Source: Pseudoneobacillus sp052180215 (GTDB lineage: Bacteria > Bacillota > Bacilli > Bacillales > Cytobacillaceae). Taken from it: 64,000 bases of DNA. This document shows positions 9,042 to 17,406 of this stretch, one piece after another; positions within the stretch are counted from its first letter, which is position 1, and each line of letters begins with the position of its first letter. The stretch spans positions 2,018,001-2,082,000 of the forward strand of contig NZ_CP197471.1 in the NCBI RefSeq assembly GCF_052180215.1, in the 5' to 3' direction. The notes under the pieces were generated by a model. It saw nothing but the letters and a program-made list of their open reading frames with translations, was not told the DNA's origin and ran no database searches. The position numbers were made by a program, and so were the translations under genes.

Positions 9042-9428
9042 GTGGACAACCAACTAAGAGTGTTAATTTGTGATGATTCTGTTTTAATTCGAAAAAAGTT
9101 AAGAACAACATTAGAAAAGTGTAAATGTAAAGAAATTTTCGAGGCTGCAAATGGCAATGAAGCCGTGGAGTTAGTAAAACTAAATAACCCTGATGTTATC
9201 TTTATGGATATTGTAATGCCAGATAAAGATGGAATAGAAGCATTAAAAGAAATAATGGAGTTCAATGCGAATACGAAGGTCGTTATGGCTTCTTCTGCGG
9301 GTACAAATGAACTGCTTAAAAAATCGTTAGAACATGGAGCCTTTGATTTTATTCAAAAGCCGATTACGCTCGAAGCGGTTACGAATTTGATTGATAAAGT
9401 ATTGAAGGAGGGAACAGTAAATGTTTAG
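9042..9428 (+). CDS. CheY-like single-domain response regulator
   Basis: 128 residues forming one receiver domain with all hallmark residues: acidic pair Asp11/Asp12, phosphoacceptor Asp56 in VIFMDIVMP, Ser84 at the usual Thr/Ser position, and Lys106 in FIQKP. No output domain. GTG start with GAGGAG upstream. Its last 8 bp overlap the start of the next gene, which encodes a CheX-type phosphatase domain; this suggests that the two products regulate each other. No kinase gene is adjacent, so the phosphodonor must be encoded elsewhere. Confidence 0.9.
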   Translation: MDNQLRVLICDDSVLIRKKLRTTLEKCKCKEIFEAANGNEAVELVKLNNPDVIFMDIVMPDKDGIEALKEIMEFNANTKVVMASSAGTNELLKKSLEHGAFDFIQKPITLEAVTNLIDKVLKEGTVNV

Positions 9429-10344
9429 TCAATACTTTGGTCAATATTTACTTAATCATGAACTCATCACTAGAGAACAACTAACCGATGCATTAGAATA
9501 CCAACAATCTGTTCATGTGAAATTTGGGGTATTGGCGGTAGATGAGGGGCTTCTGACACCATTACAAGTAGAAGCGGTTCATGAAAAACAAAAACAGATA
9601 GATAAACGTTTTGGTGAAATAGCAGTAGAGTTAGGATACTTAACGGGTGATCAGGTAGAATCGCTTGTTTCCAAACAAAAGCAAAATCACCTTTTCTTAG
9701 CTCAAGCCCTTGTGGATCGTGAATATATGACCATTGAACAATTTGCGGCAGCCTTAAATGATTTTAAAAAAGAGTACAGCCTTTCAGATGATCAATTTGA
9801 ATCGATGAAAAACGGTAATATGGAAGCATTTGTTGAAAATATTCTTAATGGATTAGATTCGGTAGATAAAGATTCATATGGAAGATATTTAACTCTTTTT
9901 TCTAAAAATATGATTCGATTTATCGATGATCAAGTTTATATAGAGCTGTCTGAAAATCGAAATGACCAACATGGAAATATGTTAGTACATCAGGAAATAG
10001 TAGGAGAAACTCCTCTTTTCACAGCCATGTCTATGAATAAGGAATTATTCCTATATATCGCTTCCAAATATGCGGAAGAAGAATTAACGGAAATAGATGA
10101 GCTTTCCAAAGCATCGGTGAGTGAATTTTTAAACCTAAATAATGGGATTTATTTAGTAAACATGTCAAATTGGGGAATAGAGCTAAATATGAAGCCGCAA
10201 GAAGTATGTGAAAATGCAGCAGTGACTGGAAAGTCCGTTCAGTTCTCTGTTCATACTTCTAGGGGAGCATTTGATATGATTCTATCATCACAGCCTAGTA
10301 ATCTATTGATAGAGTATAACTCTGATAGTAAACAGCTTGTATAA
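9421..10344 (+). CDS. GspE-N/MshEN-like and CheX-domain fusion protein
   Basis: 307 residues. The N-terminal 115 residues contain four related segments of the kind FGxxLV..G.LT..Q...AL..Q; the third reads KRFGEIAVELGYLTGDQVES. These resemble the GspE N-terminal/MshEN domain, a known c-di-GMP binder in some ATPases. Residues about 150-300 resemble CheX/CheC phosphatases, including the ExxN catalytic pattern EFLN followed by NNGIYLVN. The gene overlaps the CheY-like gene by 8 bp and precedes a GGDEF-EAL gene. Inference: a phosphatase for the receiver whose activity could be tuned by c-di-GMP. No ATPase domain is present. Confidence 0.72.
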   Translation: MFSQYFGQYLLNHELITREQLTDALEYQQSVHVKFGVLAVDEGLLTPLQVEAVHEKQKQIDKRFGEIAVELGYLTGDQVESLVSKQKQNHLFLAQALVDREYMTIEQFAAALNDFKKEYSLSDDQFESMKNGNMEAFVENILNGLDSVDKDSYGRYLTLFSKNMIRFIDDQVYIELSENRNDQHGNMLVHQEIVGETPLFTAMSMNKELFLYIASKYAEEELTEIDELSKASVSEFLNLNNGIYLVNMSNWGIELNMKPQEVCENAAVTGKSVQFSVHTSRGAFDMILSSQPSNLLIEYNSDSKQLV

Positions 10345-10398
10345 TTTTTAAAAATAAAAATTTCAGCAGTAGGCACTCCTTGATGGTGAGGGATATGA

Positions 10399-12669
10399 AT
10401 GATACTAACAAAGAAGGCAGCGATGATTCTATTTATATCAACAGTATCTTTTGTATATTTATGGAATATCATCCTTCAAGATTTTGAATTTTTGAGTGTG
10501 ATAGGGACAAGTCTGTTTCCCATTATCGTAGGTTCCTTGAGTTTTACTTGGACTTTTAAAACCTATCGATGGAAAAAGGGGAAGGAAAAATATATCTGGC
10601 TCCTTTTCAGTATAGGCTTAATCCTACATATGATAGGAAATGGTATTTGGTTTTTGGATGCCATAGCGAACGGCATTTATAAAGCACCTGATAGTTCTTA
10701 TTTATTTTGGCTATTAGCTTATTTTTTCTTTCTCATTGCCCTTTTTTATAAAATGAGACTGATAAGCCATTCATCTATACTAACCAATCCTTATTTATTT
10801 AATACAATCATTTTTATAGTTGTCATTTTAGCAATAAGTATTCATTACTTGGTAAGTCCATATCTTGCAACAGAAGAGAACCCGGTTCAATTCCTGTTGA
10901 TTGGCTTATTTTATCCGGTTGTGGATATTAGTATCCTATTCGTGACCACGTTCCTTTACTACCTTTTAAGGCAGAGTAAGGACCGAACGATGATGTTATG
11001 TTTCCTTGGTGCCTTTTATTTGCAAGTTTTTGGAGATTCCATTACAGCGATGATGAAAACGAATAAAGACTACTATCAGTTATTTATAGAGCCATTATGG
11101 GTGGGCTCCTTATTATTAATTGGCTTTGCTGGCTTAATCGCAACTAGAAATCATCAGAGCATTAGTGAAGTCAAAGATACCGTGGATGAAAAAGAATCGA
11201 TCTTTTCTTATATTAGTTCGGTCGTGTTAATTGTGTTAACGTATGGAAGCTTTCAATGGAAGATCAATGCTCTTAGTGTGGGAGTAGGACTTGTCTTTAT
11301 CATGACCATTGGGCGGCAGCTGTTCATTATTTCTAAAAATAAAAAACTGGTGCTTGAATACTATGACCTTGCCTACCGAGACGAACTGACTGGTTTATTG
11401 AACAGAAGTAGTTTTAAGATCGATTTAGAGGCTGCGATTACAAGGGCGAAAAACGCTAATGGAACTTTGGCTGTATTATTAATCGACTTAGATCGTTTTA
11501 AAATGATAAACGATACATTAGGACACTTGGTGGGTGATGTTGTTTTAAAGGTAACGGCCCGTCGTCTGAGGAATTCGTTAGGTAAGGATTGCCGTATTTA
11601 TAGGCTTGGCGGTGACGAATTCGTGGTGTTACTAGAGGACGCTACAAAGGAAAAATGCATGGCAACGGCTAATCAAATTATGTTCGCGATTAATAGAACG
11701 TTTACGATTCATCAACATGAAATTTTGATTACTCCTAGCGTGGGGATTAGTTCATTTCCAGATAATGCAAATGACGGTGATGCACTTTTTAAAGCAGCCG
11801 ATGCAGCGATGTATACTGCTAAAGGAAAAGGGAGAAATAACTATCAATTTTACGATTCGGAGTTAAATCAAATTTTAACGAGGAAGATGATTCTTGAAAA
11901 TGAATTACGAAAAGCGATAGGAAGAAATGAACTAACGTTACTCTATCAGCCAAAGTTTCATGTCATGACGAGAGAAATGACAGGTATGGAGGCGCTCTTG
12001 CGTTGGAATAGTATCGAATTAGGCCCGATTTCTCCAGCAGAGTTTATTCCGATAGCCGAAGATACAGGGTTAATTGTAAGTATTGGTGAATGGGTTTTAA
12101 AACAGGCTTGTTTGCAGAATAAACGATGGCAAGAGAAGGGATTCCAATCACTGTGCATGTCGGTTAATGTCTCCGTGCAGCAAATGAAGAATAGTAATTT
12201 AGTCAAAACGGTAGAAAGAATTTTAGTAGAAACGGGGCTGAGTCCTGAGCTACTTGAGCTGGAAATTACCGAGAGTATTATGCAAAATGTCCAAGAATCG
12301 AAAGAAGTGCTAAGAGGCTTAAGAAAATTAGGTGTTAAAATCGCTTTAGATGATTTTGGGACAGGATACTCTTCGTTACATGTATTAAAAAATCTCCCTA
12401 TCAATACACTGAAAATTGATAAGACCTTTATTGATGATATTACAGTGGATGAAGACCATTCCTTAGTAAAAGGTATTATTGATATTGCCTCTAACCTGAA
12501 TCTCGACATCGTAGCTGAAGGAGTAGAGCATGACTATCAATTACAGGCTCTTGCTAACTATCAATGTCACCATGTACAAGGATACATCTTTTCCAAACCA
12601 ATCTCTGCTTTGGAATTGGAAAGGAATTACCTTCAAAATAGAAGCAAGGAAACGGTTCTCTTAAGTTAA
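10399..12669 (+). CDS. Membrane GGDEF-EAL c-di-GMP turnover protein
   Basis: 756 residues. About nine hydrophobic helices fill residues 1-310. The GGDEF domain (about 325-485) has intact RLGGDEF at 402-408. The upstream I-site position reads LGKD rather than RxxD, so product inhibition is probably lost. The EAL domain (about 500-745) has EALLRW at 531, EITES, and DDFGTGYSSL, so a working phosphodiesterase is plausible. ATG at 10399 is 5 nt after GAGGGA. It lies 54 bp behind the CheX fusion gene with no terminator between, so it is probably the third gene of that operon. The N-terminal region resembles integral-membrane sensor modules without a known ligand. Confidence 0.9.
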   Translation: MILTKKAAMILFISTVSFVYLWNIILQDFEFLSVIGTSLFPIIVGSLSFTWTFKTYRWKKGKEKYIWLLFSIGLILHMIGNGIWFLDAIANGIYKAPDSSYLFWLLAYFFFLIALFYKMRLISHSSILTNPYLFNTIIFIVVILAISIHYLVSPYLATEENPVQFLLIGLFYPVVDISILFVTTFLYYLLRQSKDRTMMLCFLGAFYLQVFGDSITAMMKTNKDYYQLFIEPLWVGSLLLIGFAGLIATRNHQSISEVKDTVDEKESIFSYISSVVLIVLTYGSFQWKINALSVGVGLVFIMTIGRQLFIISKNKKLVLEYYDLAYRDELTGLLNRSSFKIDLEAAITRAKNANGTLAVLLIDLDRFKMINDTLGHLVGDVVLKVTARRLRNSLGKDCRIYRLGGDEFVVLLEDATKEKCMATANQIMFAINRTFTIHQHEILITPSVGISSFPDNANDGDALFKAADAAMYTAKGKGRNNYQFYDSELNQILTRKMILENELRKAIGRNELTLLYQPKFHVMTREMTGMEALLRWNSIELGPISPAEFIPIAEDTGLIVSIGEWVLKQACLQNKRWQEKGFQSLCMSVNVSVQQMKNSNLVKTVERILVETGLSPELLELEITESIMQNVQESKEVLRGLRKLGVKIALDDFGTGYSSLHVLKNLPINTLKIDKTFIDDITVDEDHSLVKGIIDIASNLNLDIVAEGVEHDYQLQALANYQCHHVQGYIFSKPISALELERNYLQNRSKETVLLS

Positions 12670-12700
12670 GGGAGAAGGGAGCGTTTCCTTGCTTTTTTTT
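12642..12700 (+). terminator. Terminator overlapping the end of the GGDEF-EAL gene
   Basis: A perfect 13-bp stem AAGCAAGGAAACG / CGTTTCCTTGCTT, with the stop codon in its loop and eight T after it. Confidence 0.85.
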
Positions 12701-12811
12701 GCAAAAAAAGAATATTGGAACGGGTCTCATACTTGTTTTGTTCCAATTTATTAGCAGAAGTACTATTGCTTTATTTTTGTATAGGAATATATGTTCGCGC
12801 ATGGGGTTATA

Positions 12812-12820
12812 TGGTATAAT
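12812..12820 (+). promoter_or_regulatory. Extended -10 promoter of the toxin gene
   Basis: TGGTATAAT, a perfect -10 with the TGn extension and no clear -35. The start of transcription would be near 12827, giving a 56-nt leader. Confidence 0.5.
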
Positions 12821-12882
12821 TTAGTGGTACAGTTAAAAGCTGGGTGGGCAGTGGCACTTCCTTTAGAAGGGAGGTGACGCTG

Positions 12883-12981
12883 ATGTTTACTGTTTACGAG
12901 GGAATCAGTCTTATGATTGGTTTTGCTAGTTTAATCGTTGCAGTAATAGCAGTTGGTATTTCTTCTTGTAAAAAGAAATAA
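12883..12981 (+). CDS. Putative holin-like type I toxin, 32 residues
   Basis: The product MFTVYEGISLMIGFASLIVA plus VIAVGISSCKKK has one membrane helix followed by a Lys-rich tail, the pattern of the holin-like toxin family found in type I toxin-antitoxin loci of Bacillus and Lactobacillales. The ribosome binding site AGAAGGGAGGTGA is very strong. The leader sequence GGGTGGGCAGTGGC (about 12842-12855) is complementary to stretches after the stop (CCCACCCC at 12982-12989 and GGCCACTGC at 13027-13035). Such 5'-3' pairing is typical of type I toxin mRNAs that hide the ribosome binding site until processed. Membrane depolarisation is the expected effect if it is overexpressed. Confidence 0.7.
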   Translation: MFTVYEGISLMIGFASLIVAVIAVGISSCKKK

Positions 12982-13105
12982 CCCACCCCGCTCGGCAAAG
13001 TAGGTGGATTATTTCTCTCCTAACTGGCCACTGCACTTCTTGCAGTTAGCTGTATAAAGAGTTCCCAGTTACGGCTGGGACTCTTTTTTTAGTATATGAA
13101 TATCT
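12965..13105 (-). ncRNA. Candidate antisense antitoxin RNA
   Basis: On the minus strand a promoter is visible: TTTACT (13135-13140), 17-bp spacer, perfect TATAAT (13112-13117). An RNA starting near 13105 would run toward the toxin gene. It could end at the hairpin AATCCACC / GGTGGGTT (about 12980-13014), which is followed on this strand by ATTTCTTTTT. It would overlap the 3' end of the toxin mRNA by over 100 nt, as in TxpA/RatA. Size and ends are inferred. Confidence 0.45.
13056..13090 (+). terminator. Terminator of the toxin mRNA
   Basis: AGAGTTCCCAG / CTGGGACTCT stem followed by seven T. On the minus strand it lacks a U-tail, so it should not block the antisense RNA. Confidence 0.75.
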
Positions 13106-13314
13106 ATTAAAATTATAATCATCATTCCAAATAAAGTAAAGAGTTTGTCATATATAAAACAGATTCAATTAATGGAACAGTGGGTGTTTTTGTGGAAAAT
13201 TGGGAGGTTTTTGTGCGAAAATTTCGGTGGAAATGATACACAAATACCGTTCTTGTATTTAGCATAAAAGAACATTGGGAGCGGGTCGAACCTTGACCAT
13301 AATTGTCCCTCGGC

Positions 13315-13340
13315 ACCATCTAGGCACCTATGCATAAAAT
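13315..13340 (+). promoter_or_regulatory. Candidate sigma-K promoter
   Basis: AC at 13315-13316, 16-bp spacer, then GCATAAAAT (CATA at 13333-13336). This fits the sigma-K pattern AC-N16-CATAnnnT. It lies 35 bp before the ATG of the large coat-like gene. Confidence 0.5.
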
Positions 13341-13374
13341 GATAGGGTGAAAAATGGAGGTGTGATATATACCT

Positions 13375-15741
13375 ATGTACTTTAATCATTACTATAGAAT
13401 GAACAATTACCAAACCTATAGACCTTATGCACCTGAAACAGTTCAGACCTATATTGCCAATCATCCTATTTATGTGAATGGAGTGGATATTAATACAGGG
13501 GCCAATCCTGTTTTACAAGTCCGAACGGAAAACGCTCCGTACCCATCCTATTATGTGCCAATGTCTGAGTTTAGCAGAGTAGGAGCTAATGTAACGTGGG
13601 ATGAAGCAAAAAGAAGTTATCATATTACAAGTGATTATCATCAATTAAAGGAACATAACCAACAATTACGTCAAAAGCTAGCAGATCTTGATGGACAGAG
13701 TAGGAATCAAGAGGTAAGAGCAGATGCGCAAAACTGGGAAATGCATTTAGCCGACCAAGCCAATACCAAGTATTCGACCGCTACCGTCCCGGTGGAGTTA
13801 ACGTTAAAGAAAGATCCATTTGAAAATGCGTCTTCCCTGTTCAGTGTGAATTCCAATCAACTATACTCCGTAGAACGAATATCGAAAAAAATTCTTTCTG
13901 CAACAGACTTGGATACGTATAACGTAAAATGGACGTTCTCCACACCTAATCAAGAAGCCTTCCTTGATTTAATCGCAAAAGACGGTGTCATTTACGCTTC
14001 GACGATGACGAATATTTATGCGATTCGTGATACGGGCTCGGCTCCACAAACTCTTTGGGTAGCCGATAGCTTTGCCAATCGGTTACTTATCGATCAAGAT
14101 ATCTTGTATCTTTACACGAGAACAGCCGAGGGATTAAATGCAATTGCAGCTATAGATGCCAAAACAGGTCAGAGGAAATGGACGTATCCGCTTAAAACTC
14201 AGGAGCAATTGGAAGGAGTGTTAGCGGCAGGGGGTAACCGATTGTATGCAAATATACGGAACCCTGTCAAAATGACTTCCAAAATATATGCCTTTAATGC
14301 CGCAACTAGTCAAGTTCTCTGGACCTTCGACCTTCCATCCAGTTTACCCATCTACGGAGCACCAGTGTATAAGGACGAAAAGCTTTTCTTTGAAACGAAA
14401 ACATCGACAAGAATCATTTATGCTATGGAAGCAGCTAGCGGAAGAACACTATGGAGATTTACTCCAACTGGCTATTATACTCAGCCAATGTCGGCAACAA
14501 ATGATTCACTCATTGTTTTAGATGAAACCAATATCATGGCGGTTGATATCAATACAGGTGTTCAAAAATGGAAGACGATGTATGCCGATCAGTTTGTAGC
14601 TGGTGGACTTCAGACGATTACGGGTTCAAGCGGAATGGTCGTAGCATCTGACAAAATCATCTTGGGAAATAACAATAAACTTAAATTTTTTAATACCGCA
14701 AATGGTCAGTTGATTTTTTCAACGCTTCAGCTCTCGACTCCTACTGGTGGAGCCGGTGTAAGGCCAATCGGTGTCATCCAAGACACAATTTTTGTGACAG
14801 AGTCTAACCAAATTCTTTATACGTATGCCGTCCCAAAGGCGACACAAGTCGATACGGTGAATCCTACAGCCACAATTGATTTACCTGCCGTCAGCCAGCT
14901 GACTGAACAACAAGGGCAGAAACAAGTTATCATTCCGATTACTCTAAGCGAAACGGCCGATATGGAGGTAACCATCGTTGATGAAAGTGGCTTTGCTGTT
15001 CGCAATTGGTCAGGTCGTTACTTGAAGGGTACAGCTAATTTTTATTGGGATGGTAAAAATACTCGGGGCTTCAACGTGACTCGCGGAAATTACTATCTAG
15101 TTGTCAAGATTACCGATTTAGCCGGTAATCAGAATCTCTACACAGCTCGTGACAAAATTATTCAGGTTACGGATGGCTTCGGTTTAACGTTGAAAAATTC
15201 AAACATGAGATCCACGCCAAGTACAACGGTTGCTATCGTGACCACCATCCCAGCTGGTTCAGAAATTGTTATTACAGGGGAAACAGGTGATTGGTATCAG
15301 GTGGAGTACGGGGTTATCAGCACGGTACTGAAAGGGTATATCTTTAAGCCGTTAATTAGTGTACCTTCCAATCAGGAGATTCTAGCCATCGAAAATGCCA
15401 CAACAAGAACCAATGCCAATGTTAGAACAAATCCTGGAACGCAGTATGGTTCCAAAATAGTGCTCCCAATGAATACTGATATTAAAATCATTTCCTCTTT
15501 CGGAGACTGGTATTTAATAGAATACAAGAAAGACACGATTTATTCCGACCAAGGCTATGTCGCAAAATTTATTATCACATTGCCAACGGTAACCTATACG
15601 GTTTACACCGTTGTCGCCGGAGACACCCTCTGGAAGATTTCCCAGAAATTTGGCGTCACCATCGACTCCATCCTAAAAGCCAACAACCTCGACATCAATC
15701 AACCCCTCTATATTGGTCAAAAATTGACCATTGTAAAATAA
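13375..15741 (+). CDS. Multidomain coat-like protein: PQQ propeller, Ig-like, SH3b x2, LysM
   Basis: 788 residues without a signal peptide. The first 20 residues are rich in Tyr, Asn and His. Residues about 30-85 look like a stalk/copper-amine-oxidase-N type module, and 88-120 are a charged helix. A PQQ-type beta-propeller covers about 130-490, with repeated blades such as NAATSQVLWTFDLPS and DINTGVQKWKTMYAD. A FlgD-like Ig domain (about 500-590), two bacterial SH3 domains (about 602-665 and 675-735) and a C-terminal LysM (about 741-788, VVAGDTLWKISQKFGVTIDS) follow. ATG has GGAGGTG upstream. LysM without export suggests assembly on the forespore from the mother cell, as for SafA-type coat proteins; the sigma-K-like promoter agrees. 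Function otherwise unknown. Confidence 0.8.
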   Translation: MYFNHYYRMNNYQTYRPYAPETVQTYIANHPIYVNGVDINTGANPVLQVRTENAPYPSYYVPMSEFSRVGANVTWDEAKRSYHITSDYHQLKEHNQQLRQKLADLDGQSRNQEVRADAQNWEMHLADQANTKYSTATVPVELTLKKDPFENASSLFSVNSNQLYSVERISKKILSATDLDTYNVKWTFSTPNQEAFLDLIAKDGVIYASTMTNIYAIRDTGSAPQTLWVADSFANRLLIDQDILYLYTRTAEGLNAIAAIDAKTGQRKWTYPLKTQEQLEGVLAAGGNRLYANIRNPVKMTSKIYAFNAATSQVLWTFDLPSSLPIYGAPVYKDEKLFFETKTSTRIIYAMEAASGRTLWRFTPTGYYTQPMSATNDSLIVLDETNIMAVDINTGVQKWKTMYADQFVAGGLQTITGSSGMVVASDKIILGNNNKLKFFNTANGQLIFSTLQLSTPTGGAGVRPIGVIQDTIFVTESNQILYTYAVPKATQVDTVNPTATIDLPAVSQLTEQQGQKQVIIPITLSETADMEVTIVDESGFAVRNWSGRYLKGTANFYWDGKNTRGFNVTRGNYYLVVKITDLAGNQNLYTARDKIIQVTDGFGLTLKNSNMRSTPSTTVAIVTTIPAGSEIVITGETGDWYQVEYGVISTVLKGYIFKPLISVPSNQEILAIENATTRTNANVRTNPGTQYGSKIVLPMNTDIKIISSFGDWYLIEYKKDTIYSDQGYVAKFIITLPTVTYTVYTVVAGDTLWKISQKFGVTIDSILKANNLDINQPLYIGQKLTIVK

Positions 15742-15743
15742 TG

Positions 15744-15807
15744 CACAGGGACGGTTCTCTTGCTTCATGGTATATTATGACCAAGAAGCATAAGAACCGT
15801 CCCTGTG
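15744..15807. repeat. Inverted pair of the GGGACGGTTCT repeat
   Basis: CACAGGGACGGTTCT and AAGAACCGTCCCTGTG face each other around a 33-nt centre, directly after the coat-like gene. There is no T-tail. The same motif occurs singly near 29031-29047 and, with changes, inside several terminators. Confidence 0.65.
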
Positions 15808-15853
15808 ATTCATTGATAACTTTTCCCAAAAAGGGAACGCTAATTTTAAGATA

Positions 15854-15862
15854 TGGTATAAT
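15854..15862 (+). promoter_or_regulatory. Extended -10 promoter TGGTATAAT
   Basis: A perfect -10 with the TGn extension, 33 bp before the ATG at 15896. No good -35 is seen. Confidence 0.4.
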
Positions 15863-15895
15863 GTAAATATAGATTTTTTGAAGGGATTGATCGTA

Positions 15896-17275
15896 ATGGG
15901 AAATGAAACAGTGATGACATGGAATGAAAATCTTAAACAAGTAGAGTTAGATATACAGGGTATCTACCTTTATCAAGGATTTCAGGTTTTGGAAACCTTC
16001 ACGATCAATAAGGATGAATGTTATTATCTATTCTTTTATAAAAACCAATTTCTAACTGGTAAAATGACCAGCAAAATGAAACGAAAATCAACGCTTAAAC
16101 AGATAGTATCAAAAGGCATCTATTTACCCTCACCACATCCGATCATCAATATGTTAGTAAGCCTCAACTCCATTCAAAAATTCCCCACATTTAATATGAC
16201 CTGGAAGAATATCAATAAAAACAACGACAAAGTAGAAGCAGCACATATCCTCACCATTTTTGATTCTTATATTAAAAAAGACAAAATCCTATCCGTTTTA
16301 AACCAAATGGTGGTACAATCCAAAGAAACATACAATTACCTTCAGTCAGTAGGTATTCAAAAAATAATGGTGGAAAACTATCCGAATCATATATGGGATA
16401 AATCCGTTATGACTCGCCAAGATTATGAACAATATAGCCTCAATTATCAATCTGAACTCGAAATGGATCCTCTTCATACGGAAAATCAGCTTTATGTACA
16501 ACTAAACTCCGTAAAAGCATATAACCTTCTCCAAAAGAAACTACGCGAAGAATCCCGAATTCTTGAATCCTTGGCACTTTATTGTCATCGATTATCCTCG
16601 AATCCTGAAGACTTTAAATTAAATTTTAACGGTCTTATCGAAACCCTCACAACTCATTTTTCGGAAATCGAAACGAGATCCATTCTTGAATCGTTTTACC
16701 ATCCATCCATTCCTTTAAAAAATAAAGAATGGATTCATCAACATATACTTTCCCATTTAATAGCTTTAGAGGATTATGAAGACGCATTTGCATTCATGGC
16801 AAAAGAAAAAATACCTTTACCATCTAATCAAATGCATCAAGTATTGCTCACTATAAAAAACGTAAATTCCATCAATCTAAAGGAATTCACAGCTGATATT
16901 TTGATTCATGCAGATAGCCAACAGCTGGAACAGATATTGAATGTCTTAACTCCAAAACTTTTAGAACAATTTGATATCAAAAATATTTATCATTGGTTGA
17001 CGCCAATACTGCATCATCCATTACCCTTTATTAATACCGTAAAAGCGATGTATGAAATAAGGGAGGAACCGGACCAACAGCATATCCTTGGGGAACTATA
17101 CTACCAACTACATCAACTTCCGAAAGCTTTAGATTGTTTCCTTTGGGATGAAGAACTCAATCCAACGAATCCACGCCCGATAGGATGGCTGACGAAGCTA
17201 TATCATGAATTAGGAATGGAAGAGGAGTCAAAGTCTTATCAATATTTATATAAACAAATCCAAAAAAGCTCTTGA
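15896..17275 (+). CDS. Uncharacterised protein with TPR-like C-terminus
   Basis: 459 residues. I chose the ATG at 15896 because GAAGGGA (15879-15885) is its ribosome binding site; the in-frame TTG at 15878 overlaps that site. The N-terminal 90 residues are beta-rich, the rest is helical. The last 70 residues contain TPR-like helices, including LGELYYQLHQLPKALDCFLW. No signal peptide or membrane helix. It follows the coat-like gene but has its own promoter. Function unknown; a scaffold role would suit the repeat region but is a guess. Confidence 0.68.
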   Translation: MGNETVMTWNENLKQVELDIQGIYLYQGFQVLETFTINKDECYYLFFYKNQFLTGKMTSKMKRKSTLKQIVSKGIYLPSPHPIINMLVSLNSIQKFPTFNMTWKNINKNNDKVEAAHILTIFDSYIKKDKILSVLNQMVVQSKETYNYLQSVGIQKIMVENYPNHIWDKSVMTRQDYEQYSLNYQSELEMDPLHTENQLYVQLNSVKAYNLLQKKLREESRILESLALYCHRLSSNPEDFKLNFNGLIETLTTHFSEIETRSILESFYHPSIPLKNKEWIHQHILSHLIALEDYEDAFAFMAKEKIPLPSNQMHQVLLTIKNVNSINLKEFTADILIHADSQQLEQILNVLTPKLLEQFDIKNIYHWLTPILHHPLPFINTVKAMYEIREEPDQQHILGELYYQLHQLPKALDCFLWDEELNPTNPRPIGWLTKLYHELGMEEESKSYQYLYKQIQKSS

Positions 17276-17335
17276 ATGAGGGAGGGTCACGTTTCTTTTT
17301 AATAGGGGAAGTTTATGAAGAAAAATTTTTCATAT

Positions 17336-17390
17336 AAAAAAGAAGTAATGCGCCTTTCTATGTTAGGAGAGAGGTGATTACTTCTTTTTT
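17336..17390. terminator. Bidirectional terminator between convergent genes
   Basis: A perfect 14-bp stem AAAAAAGAAGTAAT / ATTACTTCTTTTTT gives T-tails in both directions. It serves the gene ending at 17275 and the cupin gene ending at 17407. A close relative is at 31674-31727. Confidence 0.85.
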
Positions 17391-17406
17391 CATTTTGGAC
17401 TTATTT

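Noticed and set aside
11958..12509. 183-codon minus-strand frame inside the GGDEF-EAL gene
   Set aside because: It is opposite a well-conserved EAL domain and has no ribosome binding site; it is a mirror frame.
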